64,000 nt of DNA from Linnemannia hyalina (Eukaryota > Mortierellomycota > Mortierellomycetes > Mortierellales > Mortierellaceae): NCBI GenBank assembly GCA_019671135.1, contig JAHRHY010000016.1, positions 124,001 through 188,000 of the forward strand. The letters are read 5' to 3'. Shown here one piece after another: positions 42,450 through 51,898 of this stretch (positions are counted from its first letter, which is position 1; every line of letters begins with the position of its first letter). The notes below the pieces were generated by a model that saw nothing but the letters and a program-made list of their open reading frames with translations, was not told the DNA's origin and searched no databases. Both the position numbers and the translations under genes were made by a program.

Positions 42450-44430
42450 TCAAACAACCCCAACCCCAATCGAGGCTACCGTCTCTTTCTTGGCCCTTTC
42501 ACCAGCGTACAGACTAGGCTGGTACGCTGGCTTCATGGTCAGTTCTGTCAGATCCAGGGGCAAAAAATAAATCTGCGGTCGGTTACTGAGCATCCGCTCC
42601 TCGAATTTCGAGAATATCCATCCTGGTAGGTTCTTCATCACGAACCGCGTTATCCTCGCCTTTGCGCCCTATTTCATTCACCACCATTGAAGAGAAAAAG
42701 TCATGGTGCGATAAGTAGTTGTCTGGCAATAACCAAGTTGAAGAAAATGAGAGTGGGTAAAGGTACCTTGTCGACCATGTTCCTGAAGGTTTGACTGGTC
42801 TCGAAGGCAGACTGAACCCATTCGATGCGTTCTTCCTGGTAGGCCTTGAATGCACCTTCAATCTCGTCCGCGATTGGGTGGTCGGGAAGGGCGTGGATGT
42901 AGTTTGCAAGGACGATTGCGTCGTGGATCGCGTTTGTTGCTCCCGCTCCTCCCGATGGGTTCAACTATTAGTTGAAGTGGGTAAAAGTAAACCTAAGGTT
43001 AGAGTTTGGGAGGAAGCTGGGGGGAAGCGACACATGGGTGCGATTAACAATGAGGTGCGAAATGTTACCTTGTGGCATGCCAGGTGAAGAGAATAGGGCA
43101 AGAAGAGGAAGAAAATGTTGCATTAGAATGACATTCCCCAAACAAATTAAAGAAAAGAAGGTCGGAAAGATGCACAGATGAGGACGTACCATCGCCGATG
43201 AGGACGGCACGACAATCATGCCAAGTCTTGAAGACCTTCTCCTCCAACATAACCTTGGACATGTACTCCTTGGGCGCCACATCAAACAGATTCCCCAACG
43301 TCAGCTTCTTCTCACCAACACCACCACCGCTGATGATTGGGAAATGGCGCACCTCGTCACACATTGCCTGAGCAGCTTCCGAGCCCCACTCCGAGTTCCT
43401 AAATGCATCATTATCCCTGCTCGTTTCCGACGTCAAGAACTGGATCACTACAAAACAGACCGTGTTCTCCTTTGTCGTCAGTGTCATCCAAGCATAGGGC
43501 GTGTCTCTGGACAAGGTGTTATAGAATTGACATTTGACCTTCTCCAGATCCGGGAACTCATTCGGCGTTAGCGGTCGTGTCTGTCCAACGAGACACACAT
43601 TCATGAAGGGTAATGGCAATGCATCAGATGCTGGGAGTCGATTGGCCTTCTTGAGTTGGATGTAAAGGTTCTGGCGGACGGCGCTGTAGGCCCCATCAGC
43701 TCCTACGAGGATATCGCCTTCAAATTCGGACCCATCTGCGCATCGGACGAGAACTCCATTTCCTCCTTGGTGAGTGGACAACACCTTTTTAGACATGTGA
43801 ATTCGCTCCCGAGGTACTTGGCGCCAGAGGAGGTCGTACAGTTTCGGGCGTGTAATTAACCGACTTCCCGACCCATATCTAGCCCACATGAGGAGATAGG
43901 AGAAGGGTGAGACATTTGTCGAAGAAAACATGAACATGCAAGGCGCAAGGAGACCAAAAAGCCCAAGTTGGGGTGTTACCTCTTGGTAGGGTCCTCGTTG
44001 TCGGCGATGACAAACTCGATGCCTCGGTCCTCATTACTGATGTTGAGGGTATCCAATGCCTTGCTTATGGAGACGAGTTCATCGTATATGCCGCATTGCT
44101 TGAACGCAGGTGTTACCGTACAATTGATAGCGATTCCCGAGCCTGTTTTTGTCGATGAAGAAAAGCAAATGGGAAAACGATTAGGATTCCACGTCGCGAT
44201 GACTTTTTCTGTGCAAATGAGATCATGTATGAGGTGGAAATGTGTGGGCCGTTACCGAGGGGCTTGACCTCGGAGGCACGTTCAATGATCTCAAAGGGGA
44301 TATTGGTCTTTTGGAGGATCATGCCAAGGGTGAGACCACCAAGACCGGCGCCGACAATGAGGACCTTGGGGCGTTTTGCGTGCATGACGGTGCGGTCATG
44401 CTTGAATGTGACCACTGGGTTGATCTCCAT
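42450..44430 (-). CDS. FAD-dependent monooxygenase (group A), six exons
   Basis: Minus-strand exons 44430-44256, 44142-43980, 43878-43190, 43079-43069, 42964-42767 and 42668-42450; 484 residues. The Rossmann dinucleotide motif 'VLIVGAGLGGLTLG' is near residue 25, the 'DG' motif is 'ILVGADGAYSAVRQ', and the second FAD motif is 'LIGDACHKLNPSGGAGA'. The last one exists only if an 11-base micro-exon (43069-43079, coding for most of ACHK) is included; its donor is canonical but the preceding intron ends in GG, not AG. The C-terminal 'FVMKNLPGW' and 'NRPQIYFLPL' are as in salicylate hydroxylase/zeaxanthin epoxidase-like fungal enzymes. These hydroxylate or epoxidise a small substrate with NAD(P)H and O2; which one cannot be read. 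All other introns are 98-113 bases and GT-AG. Confidence 0.82.
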
Positions 44431-45094
44431 TGCAGATGGAGGAAGGATGAAGGAATGAGAAAGGGGAGATGAGGAGTAAGCGATGAGAAAAAAAGGAAAA
44501 ATAACGGGAGAAGAAACGGAACAAGAAGGAACGAAGAACTAAAAGAAAGAGAGAGAGGAGGGGCTCTGCCAATCCCATCCTGCGTAGTGCTGTGTCCCAT
44601 TGAAAAAAAAAATCAAGGTTCTTGCCCGCACCCATTGATTTTTTTTGTGCGTTTTTTTTGTGCAACCATGGCAGTGTGTGATACTGGTGGTGAAGAGGTA
44701 CATTTTTTCTGAGTTTGGGCCGAAAGGAACGTCGCGAAGTATGATTTTTAATTGCAATTGGAGGTACTGTACCTGCAAACGCGAGGTAAAGATACCTACC
44801 TTCCGTAGGCCAATTGGAGCGCGGGAAAAAGGCGCCCAGAAATCCATAATGCCAACAACATTATCCTTCGGGCCAAGACCACATGTGTGTTACTGCGCGT
44901 TTCAAGTAAAATAATTAATTCGGACAGCTAAATAGTCCATAGTAGTAAAAACTCATCGTTATCGCGTTTTATCCCTGTCGTTTTCTTTTTTGGCATACGT
45001 TCCTGAATGCAACAAGAAAAATGATATCAATCATAGGTCTCATTGAGTGAGTATCTCCTTTGTAACGCAAAGAGTGGGTCGATTTTTCCTGTAA
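44431..45094. other. Intergenic region, nothing supported
   Basis: CT-rich leader of the monooxygenase, then AT-rich sequence up to the A4 pseudogene end. Confidence 0.4.
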
Positions 45095-46990
45095 CTACAA
45101 AACATGTGACGCAGCTGTCGACATATTCAACCGAGGCCAACGCAGCACCATCCACTCCACCTCTCTCTGTCCAAACGTCACACTCGTCTCCGTAGTTGTC
45201 ACTTGCACATGCCCTCTCAACCATACCAGATACCTCAGGTAACCTGACTTGTTTGTCTTCGCACTCCTAGAAAGAGTAAACCGGTGAAAGAGGCATTCGC
45301 AGTGGTCGTGGACAATTTCTCGAGATCTGCACATGTCCACATCCTGGAATCGTTGTCCACGCTCCAGTTGTCACCATCTTCGTCTTCCTCCTGCCCTCCT
45401 TCTACATCATAGTCTTCGCTACTATTATGCTCTGTCATACGTCCATGTTCATCCAACCACTCCATCTCCTTGGACATGATCCTTAGAACCAACAACACGA
45501 TGGCCGTCAACGCTCCAAGCCTGCAATGAAACTTCTTGAGAATTTCCCATGCGGTTTTGTCCACGATTGGCATACACTCTATCGCGTACGCAGGCTGTCA
45601 AACTCGTCTCGTGTCGATCGTGATCTCCAATATTTTGAGCCTCGTACATGCCCACTCTTCCTCCACTAAATGCCTCAGTCGAGTCGATGGACCGTGGGGC
45701 CTTTTTATGAAGTGCTCGAGGGAAGAGCACGCGAACGGAAGAGCTTGAACGACGGATCTCCTTACACGGCTGCAGTGCTCCAGGCGGACTTCCCGAAGAC
45801 TGTCGAGGTGGTTGGTTGATTCCCAAGCTCGGACCGTTCCCGTCTGTGCATTATATTTCTGATCACAGAGTTGTTGCAGACGGTGCTTGGGGAGGATGCG
45901 AAAGATGCTGAGCGTGTTTTGACCGCAATTCTCGAAGGCTCGAAGGTGCGGGCAATGGGTAACGACTGCTCGAGCAATCGCTACCGAAATCAAAAAAAGT
46001 CCTCCTGGTTCAACGAGGGAGAAATGAAGAATTCCAGGGTAGGACAATGATCCAGTAATGAGCACAGCAGCCGTGTGTCCCCACAACGACCAATTCGATC
46101 CGCAACCACCTCAGTCGATCTAGAGGGACTTGCCGCTCGTACAAGAATCCTGTTGTGAATTGCCCCGTTGCATGCATGCCTTAAATTTCCGGTTGTTGAA
46201 GCAGTGGGGTAGCATCCGGTGATATGTCGTGAGCGTCGAGTTTAAAATTCTCGAAGGATGTTGGAAGGCGGCATAATAACGCTTGAACACTCTCCTCTCA
46301 CCGCACAGAGCAACTCCGAAATGTGAGGTCGAGGTCTGTAAGGCACTTGAGAATGGAAATAGCCTGCACAAGCGTGAGATCTTCGACCGATGATTGTATG
46401 TATCCCGTCAGACGAAAACATGTCAACGGGGTATTGTGTTGAGCATCTAGATCAGTTGTGGGAATCCAAAGATATCGGGGTAAGCATCTTGAGTAGTACA
46501 ACATGGGTCGGGGATCAGCTCGGCCTTGTATTCCAAGATGAACGAGAACGAGTCGTCTTTGGGAGGCTGACCTTCCATGAGCGAGACTGTAGCGCCATAG
46601 GGACCCGGTGAGGTGACGAACAGGTTGCGTGATGTTTCTGAGGTTAATTCTGAAGTGGCTGTCTTCGTTAGCGCGGAAAAAGAAGACGTCGACTCTGGGT
46701 CGTGGGGGCGAGCCATGCTGTTGACCATTTACAGAGGACACGAGTTGAGACCTTGAGGTGGTCAGTGTAGAGAATGTTCCTGCTCAATGCTCGATGAACA
46801 TCTGGTGGCTGAAAACTGATCACTGCTCATGCATCGTCAAAGAGGTCCAGGGTGGTCCAGAACAAAGGGATGACAGTTTGGTGGCAGGCGGTTGGTCATG
46901 GAGAGATGCAGTTGTCGTCGGGGAATCGATCGATGATGTCCAAGGGTTATTAGATCGCGAACTCATCATGGCTACTCTACGCATTGTGAC
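45095..46990 (-). pseudogene. F-box/LRR family A pseudogene (A4)
   Basis: Ordered fragments of family A in several frames: near 46.86 kb 'HQTVIPLFWTTLDLFDDA' (F-box end), then 'ISILKCLTDLDLTFRSCSVR', 'CPHLRAFENCGQNTL', 'LDSLREVRLEHCSRVRRSVV', 'STRLRHLVEEEWACTRLKIL', 'LGALTAIVLLVLRIMSKEMEW' split by a frame change, 'TTANASFTGLLFLG', and 'VQVTTTETS' with 'GQREVEWMVLRWPRL'. Stops separate the pieces. Its upstream flank shares a duplicated block with the flank of A2, so it derives from a copy that included promoter sequence. Confidence 0.85.
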
Positions 46991-47260
46991 GAGTGCAGGT
47001 AGTGGTGATTGTGTTGCTGCCGTCAGCTTTGTTGGTTGTTGCTGCCAGGTCTGAAGCTGTTGACAGTGTATGTGTGTTGTTGTGTTGTTGGCCCTTTGCA
47101 AAAGCGAGAGAGGGAGAAAAACAGAGGGAACAAGAAAGACAAGGGCCGTGCCACATCTTTTGTTTCTTAGGACTCTGGTAGGGTTGTTAACATTGGCAAT
47201 CTTTTCCTTTACACATCAGTGCGAGAAAGCGACGCAAGGCTAGCATGATACGTGATGTAA

Positions 47261-47392
47261 AGTGGATCTTCAGATGGAGATCTTGCTAATGTAACTGGGA
47301 TCGTTAAATCTGCTCATGGTCATGGTCAGATGTGAATTGATCAAACATAATCACCTCAATCTTCTGGATCCTTGCAACGAAAGGTTCGAAAG
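47261..47392. repeat. Upstream flank copy 2 of family A duplication
   Basis: Partner of 26094-26236; see there. About 270 bases upstream of the A4 pseudogene. Confidence 0.8.
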
Positions 47393-49685
47393 GACACGTC
47401 CGCCAGGGCGTATGTTGAACTACCCTTAACCCAAGCGCCTGAAGGAAAGAAAGAAAAAGAACAAATCTATAGAAAAGTGGGCTTAATCCTTAATCTCGGA
47501 TCGTAGCAACAATCCCCCGAAAGTCGTTATCTCTTCCAATATTGGAAATTAACAATAGTTAGAACCTCATAAAGCCTTTCCACTCTTCAAGATCAACCCT
47601 TGGAAGTATGATCTTGGACCAGAGGGTCTATTCATATTCGACTAAAAATCAGGTAAGGGCGGTAGTCGTCGTGTTCTAGCACGGGTTCTGACTTGGAGGT
47701 ATCCAGCCATAACCAACGATGATAGCTTAGGGCCATTGCCTGCTCAGGCAGACCCAAACACCAATTAGCTTTGCAACGATTGAACCACCTTCACATCTAA
47801 CCACCTCTACACCCAACCACCTGGCCCCCAACCACACCGCCGTCACCATGTAACTTGGCATATATAAACATCATCACTACTTCTCCTCGATTCTTTCTTT
47901 TGTTTGCTTGTGTTCCCCTTTGACTGTTGAAGGTGAAGCGAGCAAACATGACAAAGGATGTAAAAAGATGTGAAAGAAGGAGTAAGGGCGTTCAAAATAG
48001 ATGGAGAAGGTTAAAAGCGAGCAAGATAGGGGAGTAAAACTGATAAGACAGAGGGCAAAGATACCAGGGACAGAGGCAAACAAGATAGAGGGAAACGGAT
48101 ATCAGCAGCGTAGGCAAACAAAGTAAAGAGCGTTGAGCACATAACTTTCTATTACTCCTATATTATTTGTCGCACGCCCTCTTTTTCATATAATTCGTGT
48201 TGCGCCCTTTCCATTGTTTTGTTTACAACCTCTCATCATTTTTATTGGGTCAAGACGCGAAGCAACATGCATTAAAATGGATCTACAAAGGCAACTAAGG
48301 CAAGGCAACTACATGTGTAAACATAATGACGCGTCCTTTTTCAGGCGGTTCAATGGTGGTAAAAGTGTTGGATGTTTGTTGAAGAAAGTGTCAGTGATGA
48401 AAATCCGTGACAATGCCAAAATTGTGCAGCAGCGGTTATGTTTTGTTATTCCTGTTATTGAGGTCGCAGTCATCGCTAGTGATGCTTCTGTTATCATAGT
48501 TTTGCTTTTGTTATCATTGTCGTTGCTGTCGTCGCTGTTTCCTATGCTGACGGTGATGTTGCTGCTGTCCTTGTTCACTGCTATTGATATCGAGGTTGTT
48601 GTCCTTATCCAAGGAGTTATCAATCGCCCGTTTCCTTTTCTTGTTGTTTACAATATTGTCTGGGTCAAACATGTTCACAGGTAAAGCGTTATCAAGCTGT
48701 CGGAAATGAGTTGACGTTACGCATAATATCGAATGAGACGTCTTTTGCTATTACGGCGCAGCGAACTACACCCTGTTCTCTTGATCTCGTCCCTGAATAA
48801 ACAGACCCCGCTCTTTGATTCGTTATTTCTACTTCCACAATCATAACAATACCTTCATTACTATTGCACCCCCGTTAATATTTTTCAGCATCCACAAAAA
48901 GGCAGTTGTTTTTACGCAACGTGGGGTGGCGATAACGTAAGGAGATGGCATGCAGAAACGAGGCAAAGGTGTAGGGATGGTCAAAAGTAAGCTGACAAAA
49001 CATTGTATGGGTATATCCTCCTGTCTTTTGTGCCCCTTGCTCTCTGCCTTGTTGTTACTCCCAGTTTATTTTTGTTTATACATGCCATAATGTCTCTTTC
49101 GATAATTCGTATTTATTTACGATATCTCTTTTATTACCGCTTTCTTTTTTTGTTTCCTGTGTCTTGTGTACTCACGATTTGGTATGTGCGCCCCTCTATC
49201 TTGTTTCCTCATTTTTTTTGCTTTACCCTCTTTGCATATTTTTTTTCCGCTCTGCATACACGTCCAGGTAGTTGTGGGAAGATTTTTAGATTGACACCAT
49301 ATGTATCTGTCAGCAATTTTTACATGCTATTGTTGTGGCTCCCAATTTTGCATGATTATTGCTCACTGCAGTTTTGTTGACACAGAAAAAATATGCATGC
49401 AGAACAAGATCAGATCAAACCACAAGAGAAATGCGGTCAAAGAAAATGGCCAAAGAAGAGAAAGAAAAGAAAACTAAGGCGGTGCAACGGCAGGTGCTGT
49501 TGTCCTTTGTAGGAATTCTCATGGTAAGTTGGGAGTATGCTTTTTTTGGAGGAAAAAAAACTGCATGAAAAACAGAATGTTCAATGCAGCACAGTGGACA
49601 GGGCTCTGACGCTCAATGCCCTTATGATCAGGGTCCTGGAGCTCAGGGTCCTTGAAGCCCAGGTTGTTTGGGAGCAGCGAAGAAG

Positions 49686-49694
49686 TATATAAAG
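49686..49694 (+). promoter_or_regulatory. TATA box of lectin gene
   Basis: TATATAAAG, 131 bases before the lectin start codon, a strong match at a usual distance. Confidence 0.6.
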
Positions 49695-49824
49695 CCCTGT
49701 CAGAAACTGTCCCTTGCTGTCTATCACACAACTCAGCTTCTCCACCACACAACTCACCCACTCCACCACACAAGTCACCAACTCCTCATCATCCAAGACC
49801 AGTTCATCAAGTAATCACTCAAGT

Positions 49825-51585
49825 ATGGCTTATCGAAAACATGTCTTTGCGCACGGCACTGTCTTCCCCGCAGAACACGATGGTGTCTGGTCGTTTGCCG
49901 ATATTGATGGCAAGGGCACCCAGGACCTTGTCTATATCAAGACCCGAAACACCGGCACCGGCTATATCGAGATCCATGCGTCCGACTATGAATCCCGTTT
50001 CCAGAAATACGCCATGACCACTACCACTGTATTCGACATCGATGATAACGGCACCTATCTGATGCAGGATTGGACCGGCGATGGCAAGGCCGACTTGGTC
50101 TACATCAAGACCCGAAACACCGATTCTGGCACCGTCGAAGTGCACGTTGCCGATGCCGCTTCCGGGTACAAGGAATTTGCCTTCCAAGCCGGCACCTGCT
50201 TCGACTGCGAGGAAAATGGCGTCTGGACTATGTCTAGCAACGGCGACCTTGTCTATGTCAAGACCCAGAACTCTGGTTCCAACATGATCCAATGTCATGT
50301 TGCCACCAAGGCATCGAACTATCAAGACCTCACCCAGCATGCCATCCCCGGCCTTGATAGCGATGACAACGGCACCTGGTGTATTGCTCCGACCTGCGGC
50401 GACGATATTGCCGACCTCTACTATATCAACCCCAAGAACACCTGGAATGGGAAGGTCGATGTTCATGTGGCCTCCGTAGGCCGCGGATGGAAGAACCATG
50501 TGATCGAGTTTCCCTCCTCTTTCGCCCCAGAGAAGAATGGACGATGGCTCATGGTGAACTTCACTCACCAGGAGCAACCTGACCTGGCCTACATCAAAAC
50601 GACGAACACTGTCTCTGGCAAGATCGAGGTGCACATCATTTCGCCCCAAGAAGTCGTACCCCTTGCATACACTCTCTCGTCGCTGAAAGTGAGACTCGAC
50701 TCCGACGCCCCCAATGTCCTACGAGCCGATTTGCAACGGAACGACGACTCGTGGCGCGATGCTTTGATCGATCTCGACATGTTCCTCGGCAATATCGATG
50801 GTTGTTTTACCTGGGGAACGAAATTTTTCCATAAATCGGCCCGCCACATCTCACTCAACGGATCCCTACTGACTGCTGAGCTTCATACGAGGGTTGGCAG
50901 CTGGGTGCCGGCCAGCTTCGATCTTAAAGACAACCTCGTGAATGACGACGGCGTTTTCCGAGCAATCGACGTCCCTGTTTTCCTGTCGGCTCCGGCTGAC
51001 CATCGTGATGCCATGCTTAGTCAGCTGAGTAAAGCTATGGATAACCCGAACTTTCAGATTCGACAGGTCGTCTTTGCACCGTCGGATGAAGCGACCTCAG
51101 ACTCGGCCCGCTTTAGGACTCAAGTTGTAATGTATCCTAGTGGAACAGCGATGGGCCCTCCCCCCGTGATCCATGAGAATGCCGCGCACGATCCGGATGG
51201 TGTAACAACTTTCTACGCCAACGCGGGCATCAATAGCAGTGACACTGTCTTGTGGACTTGTACGGCCGAAGCCAAAGCCTCGATCTTCCATACGGCCCAG
51301 TTAAAAGGCAAGAAGATCCAGCAGGTCCGTCTCGACGTGTTGGGTGCCGATGCAAGCGCGACTGTCGGAACCTATCTGGGCGTTGATGCGAATGTCAGTC
51401 TTATGAAAGCACAGGCAAGCATCTTTGACGCGCAAATCGGGCTTGGCGTTGACACGGGTGTAGGTATCAAGGACGACTCCGTGCAGATGGAGGTGGGAGG
51501 CTGCGGCGTCACGTTGGGGCGCAAGGTGGCAGTAAGTGTCTTCGGTACTAGCTTCGGCGTGGACTTTGGTCGGCTTTTTGGTTAG
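49825..51585 (+). CDS. Lectin-like protein: FG-GAP/propeller repeats plus cyanovirin-N homology domain
   Basis: Intron-less, 586 residues from the ATG at 49825 (upstream in-frame codons are Ser/Thr leader). Five repeats of about 44-50 residues lie at 14-54, 66-109, 121-160, 173-216 and 230-272, each with 'DLVYIKTxN' and '[IV]E[IV]H[AV]'; some keep the calcium-loop-like 'DWTGDGKAD'. This resembles FG-GAP/VCBS propeller blades. Residues 284-381 are a CVNH domain: 'WRDALIDLDMFLGNIDG', 'FFHKSARHISLNGS', 'LTAELHTRVGSWVPASFDL'. The last 150 residues form a Gly/Val-rich module ('LGVDTGVGIKDDSVQMEVGG') found at the end of other fungal proteins I cannot name. No signal peptide is seen, so it is probably cytosolic like many fungal defence lectins. 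Glycan binding is family knowledge; a defence role is inference. Convergent with the nitrite reductase gene. Confidence 0.85.
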   Translation: MAYRKHVFAHGTVFPAEHDGVWSFADIDGKGTQDLVYIKTRNTGTGYIEIHASDYESRFQKYAMTTTTVFDIDDNGTYLMQDWTGDGKADLVYIKTRNTDSGTVEVHVADAASGYKEFAFQAGTCFDCEENGVWTMSSNGDLVYVKTQNSGSNMIQCHVATKASNYQDLTQHAIPGLDSDDNGTWCIAPTCGDDIADLYYINPKNTWNGKVDVHVASVGRGWKNHVIEFPSSFAPEKNGRWLMVNFTHQEQPDLAYIKTTNTVSGKIEVHIISPQEVVPLAYTLSSLKVRLDSDAPNVLRADLQRNDDSWRDALIDLDMFLGNIDGCFTWGTKFFHKSARHISLNGSLLTAELHTRVGSWVPASFDLKDNLVNDDGVFRAIDVPVFLSAPADHRDAMLSQLSKAMDNPNFQIRQVVFAPSDEATSDSARFRTQVVMYPSGTAMGPPPVIHENAAHDPDGVTTFYANAGINSSDTVLWTCTAEAKASIFHTAQLKGKKIQQVRLDVLGADASATVGTYLGVDANVSLMKAQASIFDAQIGLGVDTGVGIKDDSVQMEVGGCGVTLGRKVAVSVFGTSFGVDFGRLFG

Positions 51586-51898
51586 CCTACTATACTCGCT
51601 GCAGTTCTTGTGGCTTTCACGTAGAATTGCCTAATTTTTTCGAGTAATTTTTATTGCGTTTTTCACACAAACAATTTGACTTGCTGGTGTCGTGTCTTCA
51701 CTTTGTGTGCCCACTCCTCAGAGACAAAGACCCTTCCGCGATTGCCGTAGCTTTGGCCGTTGTAGTTAATGGATGTGTTGAAATGACGATAGGCGTAGTA
51801 ATAAGGGAGGGGATGGTCTTTTGTCACAATATAACTTGTTCTTGTCGCGTCGTTCTCTAGATCTAAAAATGGTATATTTTTCTACGTTGCCAGCTACT
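51586..51898. other. Convergent 3' spacer
   Basis: Shared 3' flank between lectin (+) and nitrite reductase (-); nothing else seen. Confidence 0.5.

Larger units (their letters stand above)
46991..49824. other. Long intergenic region
   Basis: 2.8 kb without supported gene. It contains the flank copy at 47261-47392, AT-rich sequence, a hydrophobic low-complexity open frame at 48214-48684 that I do not accept, and the lectin promoter. The leader at about 49735-49795 has two copies of CTCCACCACACAA. Confidence 0.5.

Noticed and set aside
48214..48684. 156-codon open frame in the 47-49.8 kb spacer
   Set aside because: Second half is Leu/Val/Ser low complexity from T-rich DNA; no domain or splice context.
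49825..51585. Reading the lectin as a pore-forming toxin because of its Gly-rich C-terminus
   Set aside because: No known toxin fold or motif can be seen; the C-terminal module is unassigned.
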